The notes under the pieces were generated by a model. It saw only the letters and a list, made by a program, of their open reading frames with translations, ran no database searches and was not told the DNA's origin. DNA of 64,000 nucleotides, taken from the NCBI GenBank assembly GCA_026545225.1, contig CM048848.1, forward strand, positions 50,265,806 to 50,329,805. The letters run 5' to 3'. This document shows, one piece after another, positions 42,923 to 55,024 of this stretch. The translations under genes were made by a program, and so were the position numbers. The stretch comes from Cornus controversa. Lineage: Eukaryota > Streptophyta > Magnoliopsida > Cornales > Cornaceae. How positions within the stretch are numbered: position 1 is the first letter of the stretch; every line of letters starts with the position of its first letter.

Positions 42923-44418
42923 AAAGTCAAAGTCATGAAATTTCAAACATAAATGAATTGTACGAAAATGCTTATGTGGATATGAAAAATTAACGTTTAT
43001 TATATTCAAGTACGCAAAATACCATTACTATTTTGACAACCAGTGATAAGAAAAAAAAATTCAACTAAATTGTGATCACGAGTTTTCAAAATAGTCTTGC
43101 CTACGTGCACAAAATTGGTGATGCAAAAATGGATATCCAGTTTGATAACCTGATCGGCTAAGGATAGTTTATTTAATAAGTAAAATAAAATAAATTGATA
43201 ACAAAAGTGAAGGGCAAATAATGATTGGAGTTGGGAAAATTACAAATACGTGGACTTTTGGAATCAAATTTACAAATGCATGAAGTCAAGGTCATGAAAT
43301 TTTAAAAAAATGAATTGTCCTAAAATGGTGATGTAGATATGAAAAAATACTGTTTATCTTATTCAAGTACACAAACTACTATAAATATTTCCACAAATAG
43401 TGATAAAAAAAAAAGAGAAAAAACTAAATTTTGATCATTTGTTAGCAAAATAGTCTTCACAAAAAGGGTACATCTATTCATAAAAGTGGTGCCGACGTGC
43501 AAAAAAATAGTCATCTGATGATGATAATATGATCATATTTTCAAAAGAGAGAGGCAAATAATTATTAGAATATATATAATTACAAATACATGGACTTTTG
43601 GAGTCTAATTTACAAATGCATGAAGTCAAATTAATGGAATTTCAAAAAAATCAATTGTCCGATAATGTTGATGTGGATCTAAAAAAGTACAGTATACTTT
43701 AATCTACTACACAAACTACTCATACTATTTTAACCACCTGTAATAAAAAATAAAAAAAACCTAAATTAACCTCTATCCACAATAAGTGGTCCATACTTTC
43801 ACAAAACTGGTAATGAGAATTTTGAGTCATCTAATGATGACAATTTGATCATATTCTCAAATCATATGTATTTGTCATTGAGAGATTACTACTACATGAG
43901 TACTTTAATATATGTTTAATGTAATTACTTTTTTTGTTGTAATAACCCAACGGATATATGATTTGATAACCTGATCGACTAAGGATTGTTTTTTTTAAAA
44001 AATATAACAAAATAAATTGATATCAAAAGAAAAGGGCAAATAATGATTAGAAAACAAAAAATTACAAATACATGGACTTTTGGATTCTGATTTACAAATT
44101 CATGAAGTCAAATTAATGGAATTTCAAAAAAATCAATTGTCCGATAATGTTTATCTGGATGTGAAAAAATACGGTTTATTTTATTCTGTTACACAAACTA
44201 TTCATACTATTTTGACAACCTGTGATAAAAAAAGAAAAATAAAAAAACTAAATTTTGAAATATTTTTCACAAAAAGTTGTACCTCTATCCACAAAAGTGG
44301 TGCATACGTGCACAAAACAGGTAATGAAAAATTTGAGTCATCTGATGACGATAATTTGATCAGATTCTAAAATAATATTTATTTGTCATTGAGAAATTAC
44401 TACTACATGAGTACTTTC
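42090..44418 (+). repeat. 2.3-kb duplicated segment, copy 2
   Basis: Second copy of the segment at 31570-33897. Upstream the flanks differ (here a D unit, there a C unit). Downstream copy 2 continues as an ordinary E, while copy 1 becomes a chimera. Confidence 0.88.
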
Positions 44419-44617
44419 ATATATGTTTAATGTTGTTCCTTTTTTTGATCTAATAACTGAACGGATATTTGATTTGATAACCTGATCGACAATGGATTAT
44501 TTTTTTTTAAATATAATAAAATAAAATAAATTGATATCAGAAGAAAAGAGCAAATAATTATTAGAATAGGGAAAATTACAAAAACATGGACTTTTGGAGT
44601 TTAATTTAAAAATGCAT
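42923..44617 (+). repeat. Right HOR 2: A-B-D-E
   Basis: A 1695 bp unit that is almost a copy of 32403 to about 33897 at an offset of 10.52 kb. Confidence 0.9.
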
Positions 44618-46314
44618 GAAGTCAAAGTCATGAAATTTCAAATATAAATGAATTGCACGAAAATGCTGATGTGGATAGGAAAAATTAACGTTTATTTTAT
44701 TCAAGTACGCAAAATACCATTTTTATTTTAACAACCAGTGATAAAAAAAAAAATCAACTAAATTGTGATCACGAGTTTTCAAAATAGTCTTGCCTACGTG
44801 CACAAAATTGGCGATGAAAAAATGGATATCGAGTTTGATAACCTGATCGACTAAGGATAGTTTATTTAATAAGTAAAATAAAATAAATTGATAACAAAAG
44901 AGAAGGGCAAATAATGATTTGAGTAGGGAAAATTACAAATACATGGACTTTTGGAATCAAATTTACAAATGCATGAATTCAAAGTCATGAAATTTAAAAA
45001 AAAATGAATTGTCCTAAAATGGTGATGTAGATATGAAAAAATACTGTGTCTTTTATTCCAGTACACAAACTACTATAAATATTTTCACAAATAGTGATAA
45101 AAAAAAAAAGAGAAAAAACTAATTTTTGATCATTTGATAGCAATATAGTCTTCACAAAAAGGGGTACCTCTATCCATAAAAGTGGTGCCGAGATGCAAAA
45201 AAATAGTCATCTGATGATAATAATTTGATCATATTTTCAAAAGAGAAAGGAAAATAATTATTAGAATATATAAAATTACAAATACATGGACTTTAGAAGT
45301 CTAATTTACAAATGCATGAAGTCAAATTAATGGAATTTCAAAAAAATCAATTGTCCGATAACGTTGATGTGGATCTGAAAAAATACAGTATATTTTATTC
45401 TAGTACACAAACTATTCATACTATTTTAACCACCTGTAATAAAAAATAAAAAAACCTAAATTAACCTCTATCCACAATAAGTGGTCCATACTTTCACAAA
45501 ACTGGTAATGAGAATTTTGAGTCATCTAATGATGATAATTTGATCATATTCTCAAATCATATGTATTGGTCATTGAGAGATTACTACTACATGAGTACTT
45601 TAATATATGTTTAATGTTATTACTTTTTTTGTTGTAATAACCCAACGGATATCTGATTTGATAACCTGATCGACTAAGGATTGTTTTTAAAAAAATATAT
45701 AATAAAATAAATTGATATCAAAAGAAAACGGGAAATAATGATTAGAATACAAAAAATTACAAATACGTGGACTTTTGGATTGTAATTTACAAATTCATGA
45801 AGTCAAATTAATGGAATTTCAAAAAAATCAATTGTCCGATAATGTTTATGTGGATGTGAAAAAATACGGTTTACTTTATTCTAGCACACAAACTATTCAT
45901 ATTATTTTGACAACTTGTGATAAAAAAAAGAAAAATAAAAAAACTAAATTTTGAAATATTTTTCACAAAAAGTTGTACCTCTATCCACAAAAGTGGTGCA
46001 TACGTGCACAAAACAGGTAATGAAAAATTTGAGTCATCTGATGACGATAATTTGATCAGATTCTAAAATAATATTTATTTGTCATTGAGAAATTACTACT
46101 ACATGAGTACTTTCATATATGTTTAATGTTGTTCCTTTTTTTGATCTAATAACTGAACGGATATTTGATTTGATAACCTGATCGACAATGGATTATTATT
46201 TTTTTAAATATAATAAAATAAAATAAATTGATATCAGAAGAAAAGGGCAAATAATTATTAGAATAGGGAAAATTAAAAAAACATGGACTTTCGGAGTTTA
46301 ATTTAAAAATGCAT
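44618..46314 (+). repeat. Right HOR 3: A-B-D-E
   Basis: A 1697 bp unit. Its B carries ACTGTGTCTTTTATTCC and GATAGCAATATAGTC, variants shared only with the next two HORs. Confidence 0.9.
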
Positions 46315-48010
46315 GAAGTCAAAGTCATGAAATTTCAAACATAAATGAATTGCACGAAAATGCTGATCTGGATATGAAAAATTAACGTTTATTTTATTCA
46401 AGTACGCAAAATACCATTACTATTTTGACAACCAGTGATAAAAAAAAAAAATCAACTAAATTGTGATCACGAGTTTTCAAAATAGTCTTACCTACGTGCA
46501 CAAAATTGGCGATGAAAAAATGGATATCGAGTTTGATAACCTGATCGACTAAGGATAGTTTATTTAATAAGTAAAATAAAATAAATTGATAACAAAAGAG
46601 AAGGGCAAATAATGATTGGAGTAGGGAAAATTACAAATACATGGACTTTTGGAATCAAATTTACAAATGCATGAATTCATAGTCATGAAATTTAAAAAAA
46701 ATGAATTGTCCTAAAATGGTGATGTAGATATGAAAAAATACTGTGTCTTTTATTCCAGTACACAAACTACTATAAATATTTTCACAAATAGTGATAAAAA
46801 AAAAAAGAGAAAAAACTAATTTTTGATCATTTGATAGCAATATAGTCTTCACAAAAAGGGGTACCTCTATCCATAAAAGTGGTGCCGACATGCAAAAAAA
46901 TAGTCATCTGATGATAATAATTTGATCATATTTTCAAAAGAGAAAGGCAAATAATTATTAGAATATATAAAATTACAAATACATGGACTTTAGAAGTCTA
47001 ATTTACAAATGCAGGAAGTCAAATTAATGGAATTTCAAAAAAATCAATTGTCCGATAACGTTGATGTGGATCTGAAAAAATACAGTATATTTTATTCTAG
47101 TACACAAACTATTCATACTATTTTAACCACCTGTAATAAAAAATAAAAAAACCTAAATTAACCTCTATCCACAATAAGTGGTCCATACTTTCACAAAACT
47201 GGTAATGAGAATTTTGAGTCATCTAATGATGATAATTTGATCATATTCTCAAATCATATGTATTGGACATTGAGAGATTACTACTACATGAGTATTTTAA
47301 TATTTTTTAATGTTATTACTTTTTTTGTTGTAATAACCCAACGGATATCTGATTTGATAACCTGATCGACTAAGGATTGTTTTTTTTTTAAAATATAATA
47401 AAATAAATTGATATCAAAAGAGAAGGGCAAAGAATGATTAGAATACAAAAAATTACAAATACGTGGACTTTTGGATTCTAATTTACAAATTCATGAAGTC
47501 AAATTAATGGAATTTCAAAAAATCAATTGTCCGATAATGTTTATGTGGATGTGAAAAAATACGGTTTATTTTATTCAAGCACACAAACTATTCATATTAT
47601 TTTGACAACTTGTGATAAAAAAAAGAAAAATAAAAAAACTAAATTTTGAAATACTTTTCTCTAAAAGTTGTACCTCTATCCACAAAAGTGGTGCATACGT
47701 GCACAAAACAAGTAATGAAAAATTTGATCATATGATGATGATAATTTGATCAAATTCTAAAATAATACTTATTTGTCATTGAGAAATTACTACTACGTGA
47801 GTACTTTCATATATGTTTAATGTTGCTCCTTTTTTTTTGATCTAATAACTGAACGGATATTTGATTTGATAACCTGATCGACAATGGATTATTTTTTTTT
47901 TAAATATAATAAAATAAAATAAATTGATATCAGAAGAAAAGAGCAAATAATTATTAGAATAGGGAAAATTAAAAAAACATGGACTTTCGGAGTTTAATTT
48001 AAAAATGCAT
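46315..48010 (+). repeat. Right HOR 4: A-B-D-E
   Basis: A 1696 bp unit that shares the B variants of its neighbours. Its E ends with a more altered region near 47650-47740 (CTTTTCTCTAAAAG, TTTGATCATATGATG). Confidence 0.9.
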
Positions 48011-49709
48011 GAAGTCAAAGTCATGAAATTTCAAACATAAATGAATTGCACGAAAATGCTGATCTGGATATGAAAAATTAACGTTTATTTTATTCAAGTA
48101 CGCAAAATACCATTACTATTTTGACAACCAGTGATAAAAAAAAAAAATCAACTAAATTGTGATCACGAGTTTTCAAAATAGTCTTGCCTACGTGCACAAA
48201 ATTGGCAATGAAAAAATGGATATCGAGTTTGATAACCTGATCGGATAAGGATAGTTTATTTAATAAGTAAAATAAAATAAATTGATAACAAAAGAGAAGG
48301 GCAAATAATGATTGGAGTAGGGAAAATTACAAATACGTGGACTTTTGGAATCAAATTTACAAATGCATGAATTCAAAGTCATGAAATTTAAAAAAAAATG
48401 AATTATCCTAAAATGGTGATGTAGATATGAAAAAATACTGTGTCTTTTATTCCAGTACACAAACTACTATAAATATTTTCACAAATAGTGATAAAAAAAA
48501 AAAGAGAAAAAACTAATTTTTGATCATTTGATAGCAATATAGTCTTCACAAAAAGGGGTACCTCTATCCATAAAAGTGGTGCCGACATGCAAAAAAATAG
48601 TCATCTGATGATAATAATTTGATCAAATTTTCAAAAGAGAAAGGCAAATAATTATTAGAATATATAAAATTACAAATACATGGACTTTTGAAGTCTAATT
48701 TACAAATGCATGAAGTCAAATTAATGGAATTTCAAAAAAATCAATTGTCCGATAACGTTGATGTGGATCTGAAAAAATACAGTATATTTTATTCTAGTAC
48801 ACAAACTATTCATACTATTTTAACCACCTGTAATAAAAAATTAAAAAACCTAAATTAACCTCTATACACAATAAGTGGTCCATACTTTCACAAAACTAGT
48901 AATGAGAATTTTGAGTCATCTAATGATGATAATTTGATCATATTCTCAAATCATATGTATTGGTCATTGAGAGATTACTACTACATGAGTACTTTAATAT
49001 ATGTTTAATGTTATTATTTTTTTTGTTGTAATAACCCAACGGATATCTGATTTGATAACCTGATCGACTAAGGATTGTTTTTTTAAAAAAATATAATAAA
49101 ATAAATTGATATCAAAAGAGAAGGGCAAATAATGATTAGAATACAAAAAATTACAAATACGTAGACTTTTGGATTCTAATTTATAAATTCATGAAGTCAA
49201 ATTAATGGAATTTCAAAAAAATCAATTGTCCGATAATGCTTATGTGGATGTGAAAAAATACGGTTTATTTTATTCTAGTACACAAACTATTCATATTATT
49301 TTGACAACCTGTGATAAAAAAAGAAAAATAAAAAAACTAAATTTAGAAATATTTTTCACAAAAAGTTGTACCTCTATCCACAAAAGTGGCGCATACGTGC
49401 ACAAAACAGGTAATGAAAAATTTGAGTCATCTGATGACGATAATTTGATCAGATTCTAAAATAATACTTATTTGTCATTGAGAAATTACTACTACGTGAG
49501 TACTTTCATATATGTTTAATGTTGTTCCTTTTTTTTTTATCTAATAACTGAACGGATATTTGATTTGATAACCTGATCGACAATGGATTATTTTTTTTTT
49601 AAATATAATAAAATAAAATAAATTGATATCAGAAGAAAAGAGCAAATAATTATTAGAATAGGGAAAATTACAAAAACATGGACTTTTGGAGTTTAATTTA
49701 CAAATGCAT
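48011..49709 (+). repeat. Right HOR 5: A-B-D-E
   Basis: A 1699 bp unit with the last copy of the ACTGTGTCTTTTATTCC B variant. Its D has a T in the poly-A block (AAAAAATTAAAAAACC). Confidence 0.9.
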
Positions 49710-51407
49710 GAAGTCAAAGTCATGAAATTTCAAACATAAATGAATTGCACGAAAATGCTGATGTGGATATGAAAAATTAACGTTTATTTTATTCAATTAC
49801 GCAAAATACCATTACTATTTTGACAACCAGTGATAAAAAAAAAAATCAACTAAATTGTGATCACGAGTTTTCAAAATAGTCTTGCCTACGTGCACAAAAT
49901 TGGTGATGCAAAAATGGATATCCAGTTTGATAACCTGATCGGCTAAGGATAGTTTATTTAATAAGTAAAATAAAATAAATTGATAACAAAAGAGAAGGGC
50001 AAATAATGATTGGAGTAGGGAAAATTACAAATACGTGGACTTTTGGAATCAAATTTACAAATGCATGAAGTCAAAGTCATGAAATTTAAAAAAAAATGAA
50101 TTGTCCTAAAATGGTGATGTAGATATGAAAAAATACTGTGTATTTTATTCCAGTACACAAACTACTCTAAATATTTTCACAAATAGTGATAAAAAAAAAG
50201 AGAAAAAAAACTAAAATTTGATCATTTGTTAGCAAAATAGTCATCACAAAAAGGGGTACCTCTATTCATAAAAGTGGTGCCGACGTGCAAAAAAATAGTC
50301 ATCTGATGATGATAATTTGATCATATTTTCAAAAGAGAAAGGAAAATAATTATTAGAATATATGAAATTACAAATACATGGACTTTTAGAGTCTAATTTA
50401 CAAATGCGTGAAGTCAAATTAATGGAACTTCAAAAAAATCAATTGTCCGATAATGTTGATGTGGATCTGAAAAAATACAGTATATTTTATTCTAGTACAC
50501 AAACTATTCATACTATTTTAACCACCTGTCATAAAGAATAAAAAAACCTAAATTAACCTCTATCCACAATAAGTGGTCCATACTTTCACAAAACTGGTAA
50601 TGAGAATTTTGAGTCATCTAATGATGATAATTTGATCATATTCTCAAATCATATGTATTGGTCATTGAGAGATTACTACTACATGAGTACTTTAATATAT
50701 GTTTAATATTATTACTTTTTTTGTTGTAATAACCCAACGGATATCTGATTTGATAACCTGATCGACTAAGGATTATTTTTTTAAAAAAATATAATAAAAT
50801 AAATTGATATCAAAAGAAAACGGCAAATAATGATTAGAATACAAAAAATTACAAATACGTGGACTTTTGGATTCTAATTTACAAATTCATGAAGTCAAAT
50901 TAATGGAATTTCAAAAAAATCAATTGTCCGATAATGTTTATGTGGATGTGAAAAATACGGTTTATTTTATTCTAGCACACAAACTATTCATATTATTTTG
51001 ACAACTTGTGATAAAAAAAAGAAAAATAAAAAAACTAAATTTTGAAATATTTTTCACAAAAAGTTGTACCTCTATCCACAAAAGTGGTGCATACGTGCAC
51101 AAAACAGGTAATGAAAAATTTGAGTCATCTGATGACGATAATTTGATCAGATTCTAAAATAATATTTATTTTTCATTGAGAAATTAATACTACGTGAGTA
51201 CTTTCATATATGTTTAATGTTGTTCCTTTTTTTTTTATCTAATAACTGAACGGATATTTGATTTGATAACCTGATCGACAATGAATTATTATTTTTTTAA
51301 ATATAATAAAATAAAATAAATTGATATCAGAAGAAAAGAGCAAATAATTATTAGAATAGGGAAAATTACAAAAACATGGACTTTTGGAGTTTAATTTACA
51401 AATGCAT
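49710..51407 (+). repeat. Right HOR 6: A-B-D-E
   Basis: A 1698 bp unit. B has ACTGTGTATTTTATTCC and CTAAAATTTGATC, shared with the next HOR. Confidence 0.9.
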
Positions 51408-52975
51408 GAAGTCAAAGTCATGAAATTTCAAACATAAATGAATTGCACGAAAATGCTGATGTGGATATGAAAAATTAACGTTTATTTTATTCAAGTACGC
51501 AAAATACCATTACTATTTTGACAACCAGTGATAAAAAAAAAAATCAACTAAATTGTGATCACGAGTTTTCAAAATAGTCTTGCCTACGTGCACAAAATTG
51601 GTGATGCAAAAATGGATATCCAGTTTGATAACCTGATCGGCTAAGGATAGTTTATTTAATAAGTAAAATAAAATAAATTGATAACAAAAGAGAAGGTCAA
51701 ATAATGATTGGTGCAGGGAAAATTACAAATACGTGGACTTTTGGAATCAAATTTACAAATGCATGAAGTCAAAGTCATGAAATTTAAAAAAAAATGAATT
51801 GTCCTAAAATGGTGATGTAGATATGAAAAAATACTGTGTATTTTATTCCAGTACACAAACTACTCTAAATATTTTCACAAATAGTGATAAAAAAAAAAAG
51901 AGAAAAAACTAAAATTTGATCATTTGTTAGCAAAATAGTCTTCACAAAAAGGGGTACCTCTATTCATAAAAGTTGTGCCGACGTGCAAAAAAATAGTCAT
52001 CTGATGATGATAATTTGATCATATTTTCAAAAGAGAAAGGAAAATAATTATTAGAATTTATAAAATTACAAATACATGGACTTTTGGAGTCTAATTTACA
52101 AATGCATGAAGTCAAATTAATGGAATTTCAAAAAAATCAATTGTCCGATAATGTTGATGTGGATCTGAAAAAATACAGTATATGTTATTCTAGTACACAA
52201 ACTACTCATACTATTTTAACCACCTGTAATAAAAAATAAAAAAACCTAAATTAACCTCTATCCACAATAAGTGGTCCATACTTTCACAAAACTGGTAATG
52301 AGAATTTTGAGTCATCTAATGATGATAATTTGATCATATTCTCAAATCATATGTATTGGTCATTGAGAGATTACTACTACATGAGTACTTTAATATATGT
52401 TTAATGTTATTACTTTTTTTGTTGTAATAACCCAACGGATATCTGATTTGATAACCTGATCGACTAAGGATTGTTTTTTTAAAAAAATATAATAAAATAA
52501 ATTGATATCAAAAGAGAAGGGCAAATAATGATTAGAATACAAAAAATTACAAATACGTGGACTTTTGGATTCTAATTTACAAATTCATGAAGTCAAATTA
52601 ATGAAATTTCAAAAAAATCAATTGTCCGATAATGTTTATGTGGATGTGAAAAAATACGGTTTATTTTATTCTAGTACACAAACTATTCATATTATTTTGA
52701 CAACCTGTGATAAAAAAATAAAAATAAAAAAACTAAATTTTGAAATATTTTTCACAAAATGTTGTACCTCTATCCACAAAAGTGGCGCATACGTGCACAA
52801 AACAGGTAATGAAAAATTTGAGTCATCTGATGACGATAATTTGATCAGATTCTAAAATAATATTTATTTGTCATTGAGAAATTACTACTACATGAGTACT
52901 TTCATATATGTTTAATGCTGTTCCTTTTTTTTGATCTAATAACTGAACGGATATTTGATTTGATAACCTGATCGA
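51408..52975 (+). repeat. Right HOR 7: A-B-D-E, truncated by array end
   Basis: The last HOR. Its E starts at 52589 and stops at 52975, directly after GATAACCTGATCGA, leaving about 387 of the usual ~516 bp. The following sequence has no similarity to the satellite that I can see. Confidence 0.9.
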
Positions 52976-53286
52976 ATTGGGAATTGATGAATTTTAAGGA
53001 AGCCAGCCAGATTATATAGAAGATTTCTTCTCAAACAGGTTGTCTGTTACTTGTACGGGTTTCCATTTAGAAAGGGTTTGATTAAGAGACTTTTATTGGA
53101 TTGCATTGTCTCATTCACTATTTGTAATCCATGTATAAGGATACCTGGACAAGGGAAGTGTATTGAGAGTTTGGTAAGAAGGAGCTCAAAAGTTCTTCAT
53201 TCTAATTTTGGTAAATTCTTACTATTTGGAACAAATTGTAATATATATCTAACAGTGTTTGCAAGTTTATGGTGTTTGGAATGTTA
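52976..53286. other. Unrecognised unique sequence at the array edge
   Basis: About 310 bp between the satellite and the first transposon. A frame on the plus strand is open from about 53030 to the TAG at 53294-53296 and reads YGFPFRKGLIKRLLLDC and so on, but it has no ATG start and matches no family I recognise. A pyrimidine-rich stretch ending in CAAACAG near 53036 could be a 3' splice site, so this may be a lone exon or the remains of a gene cut by the satellite. The evidence for either is weak. Confidence 0.3.
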
Positions 53287-53295
53287 TTTGAAATA

Positions 53296-53766
53296 GGGTT
53301 AAGTGCATTAAACCCCTTTTAACTATCTTCTCTCTCTCAAAAAACTCCCATCAACTATCATTTAAACAGCACTATCTTTCTCTTTAAAAAAAACCTCCCT
53401 CAACTATCATTTGGACACTAAACCCCCTGAACTATCTTCTCTTTCTACAATAAACTCCAAATCATTAAATTACTGTCCAAAATCTAACCTTAGTTGACAC
53501 ACGTGACTTACTCCAAATTTAGAATGCCAAAAATACCCTTATGACTGCTAGACCCATTATATATATAAATACACCCTATATCTCAACCTCTACAACCAAC
53601 ATATCTTATTTTATTATATTTTCTTCTTATATATCTCTTTATATGTATTTATTTATTTTTATTGTATTTTATAAAAAAACATTTATTCTTATTGACTTAT
53701 AATTTTGTATTTATTATATTATATATAATTGTATTTATATATGTCTCTTATTTTATTGTATTTTCT

Positions 53767-53819
<53 letters not shown>

Positions 53820-54433
53820 TTATTTATTTATTTATTATTATATATATCTTATATTTATATATATATTATTTATTATATTATATTATATTTTTGAGCAAGA
53901 AAATTTTTATTTATTCTATTTTATAAAAAAAATTATAAATGAAAACTTGAACTGAAAAATGAAATCTAAAATTAAAAGAAGCTTTCAAATTATGCCTAAG
54001 GATTGTCAAAATTTTGACATCACTTTCATTTTTTCAAAAATGAAAACTGTATTATCAATTACGATTTTTGCTGTGACTTTCAAAAAAAATGAAATTGAAA
54101 GCTGAAATCTGGAATTGGAAGTGCTACCAAACAGGGCTTTAATCTATTTCACCAATAATCATACATATTAACTAAGGACAAAAAAGTAATTTGAATTTTT
54201 CATTAAATCTAGTTGACGATTTGTCCTTAAGTGTGTGTTTCTTATAGTTCAAGAGAGTTTCTTGTAATGGTAATAGTTCAAGGGGTCAATTTGTAGTTCG
54301 GGGAGATTTCTTACAAACTGTGATAGTTTAGTGGCGTTCTTGCAATCTAGTGATAGTTCAGGGGGCCAATTTGTAGTTCAGGAAGGTTTTTTGCAATATG
54401 GTGATAGTTCGGGGGGCTTAATGCACTTAACCC
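53296..54433. mobile_element. Non-autonomous Mutator-like element, 1138 bp
   Basis: Both ends read GGGTTAAGTGCATTAA inward, followed by an imperfect inverted CCCC..AACTATC tract. The flanking 9 bp are TTTGAAATA (53287-53295) and TTTGCAATA (54434-54442), a target-site duplication with one mismatch. A 9 bp duplication and long inverted ends are typical of Mutator-like elements. Near each end, short motifs of the type CCCTGAACTATC are repeated several times in inverted orientation. The interior is A/T-rich, contains a TA microsatellite, and has no transposase frame, so the element is non-autonomous. The region around 53930-54140 ends in GTGCTACCAAACAGGGC, which looks like the end of another element nested inside. 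Confidence 0.78.
53772..53814. repeat. (TA)n microsatellite
   Basis: An uninterrupted alternating TA run of about 43 bp inside the Mutator-like element. Two frames read through it as tyrosine/isoleucine repeats, which is not evidence of coding. Confidence 0.95.
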
Positions 54434-54442
54434 TTTGCAATA

Positions 54443-54890
54443 TATATTTAGAATTTTGCAGTGTTGATTTATGAAAATAACAGAATTGCACAAGGCTTTG
54501 TCCATTTTTATAAAAAAATATATATATATAACAAGGTTTGTCAATTTTTTTAAAAAATTATAACAATACTTTGTCAATTTTTTATAAAAATATTAATAAG
54601 ACTTGTCAAAAATAGTTGGCAACAGTTGAAGCAACCAAACATGTTTTCAATGTTTTGATTTCAAATTTCTCAAAACATATTGACGTTACCAAACACGTTA
54701 TGCATTTTCTGTTTTCATAAATTATAAAGCACAACAATGTTACCTAACGCATTTTTAATTAATATTCAAAATACTAATATAACATAACACGTATTATGTT
54801 CTAGACTAAAATAAAAACAATATTAAAACAATCATCCAAACGAGCCCTATGAAAACTTGTAACCGTTGGACAGTTACAAGATTTTATGGG
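54443..54890. other. Intergenic, degenerate transposon-like motifs
   Basis: No gene is visible. Several copies of an ACCAAACACGTT-type motif occur (near 54635, 54693 and 54748), and CATCCAAACGAGCCC lies near 54835. Motifs like the last are common at the ends of small plant DNA transposons, but I could not find the matching opposite end. Confidence 0.4.
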
Positions 54891-54899
54891 GGCTTTAAA

Positions 54900-55024
54900 G
54901 GCCCAACCTTTACTTTTAGATTTATTGTGCTTTACGGCTTTTAATTTTTCGACTGATTTGGACTTCATTACAAATATAGACATTGGGCTTTCTTGTTTAT
55001 AAATATTTATTTCTCTCTCTCTCA
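54900..55024 (+). promoter_or_regulatory. Promoter-like patch: GGCCCA, TATA box, CT-rich run
   Basis: GGCCCAA (54900-54906) and GGGCTT (near 54985) are followed by TATAAATA at 54998-55005 and a TTCTCTCTCTCTC run at 55011-55024. This order, a GCCCA motif, a TATA box and then a pyrimidine patch, is usual for plant core promoters. No start codon with a convincing reading frame follows, so it may be an orphan or decayed promoter, or chance. Confidence 0.35.

Larger units (their letters stand above)
1..52975. repeat. Satellite array with higher-order repeats, 505-bp base monomer
   Basis: About 119 head-to-tail copies, by my count, of one A/T-rich monomer fill this interval. Every unit opens with GAAGTCAAA or a close variant, and most carry the landmark GATAACCTGATCGA near their 3' third. 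Unit length falls into five classes (A ~356, B ~342, C 505, D ~481, E ~516 bp), and the classes recur in fixed order as higher-order repeats. All units lie in the same orientation. The array runs off the left edge of the window and stops abruptly at 52975. Homogeneous tandem arrays of this size with HOR structure are typical of plant centromeric, pericentromeric or subtelomeric satellites; the sequence alone does not say which. I do not recognise the family. No coding gene is supported inside the array. Confidence 0.97.

Noticed and set aside
1661-52855. Repeated open frames of 60-102 codons on both strands throughout the array, as possible small genes
   Set aside because: They recur only because the satellite repeats. 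Many start with TTG, lengths change with one-base indels in poly-A runs, and the opposite-strand frames are the complement of the same monomers.
1-52975. CRISPR array
   Set aside because: The repeats are contiguous 340-516 bp units without spacers, and the flanking genes are plant genes.
1-52975. Telomeric repeat or CENP-B-box-like motif inside the satellite
   Set aside because: No TTTAGGG-type runs were seen and no motif with the CENP-B-box spacing was found by eye.
53662-53955. 97-codon frame rich in Tyr and Ile, possible membrane peptide
   Set aside because: It is the translation of a TA microsatellite and A/T-rich transposon interior.
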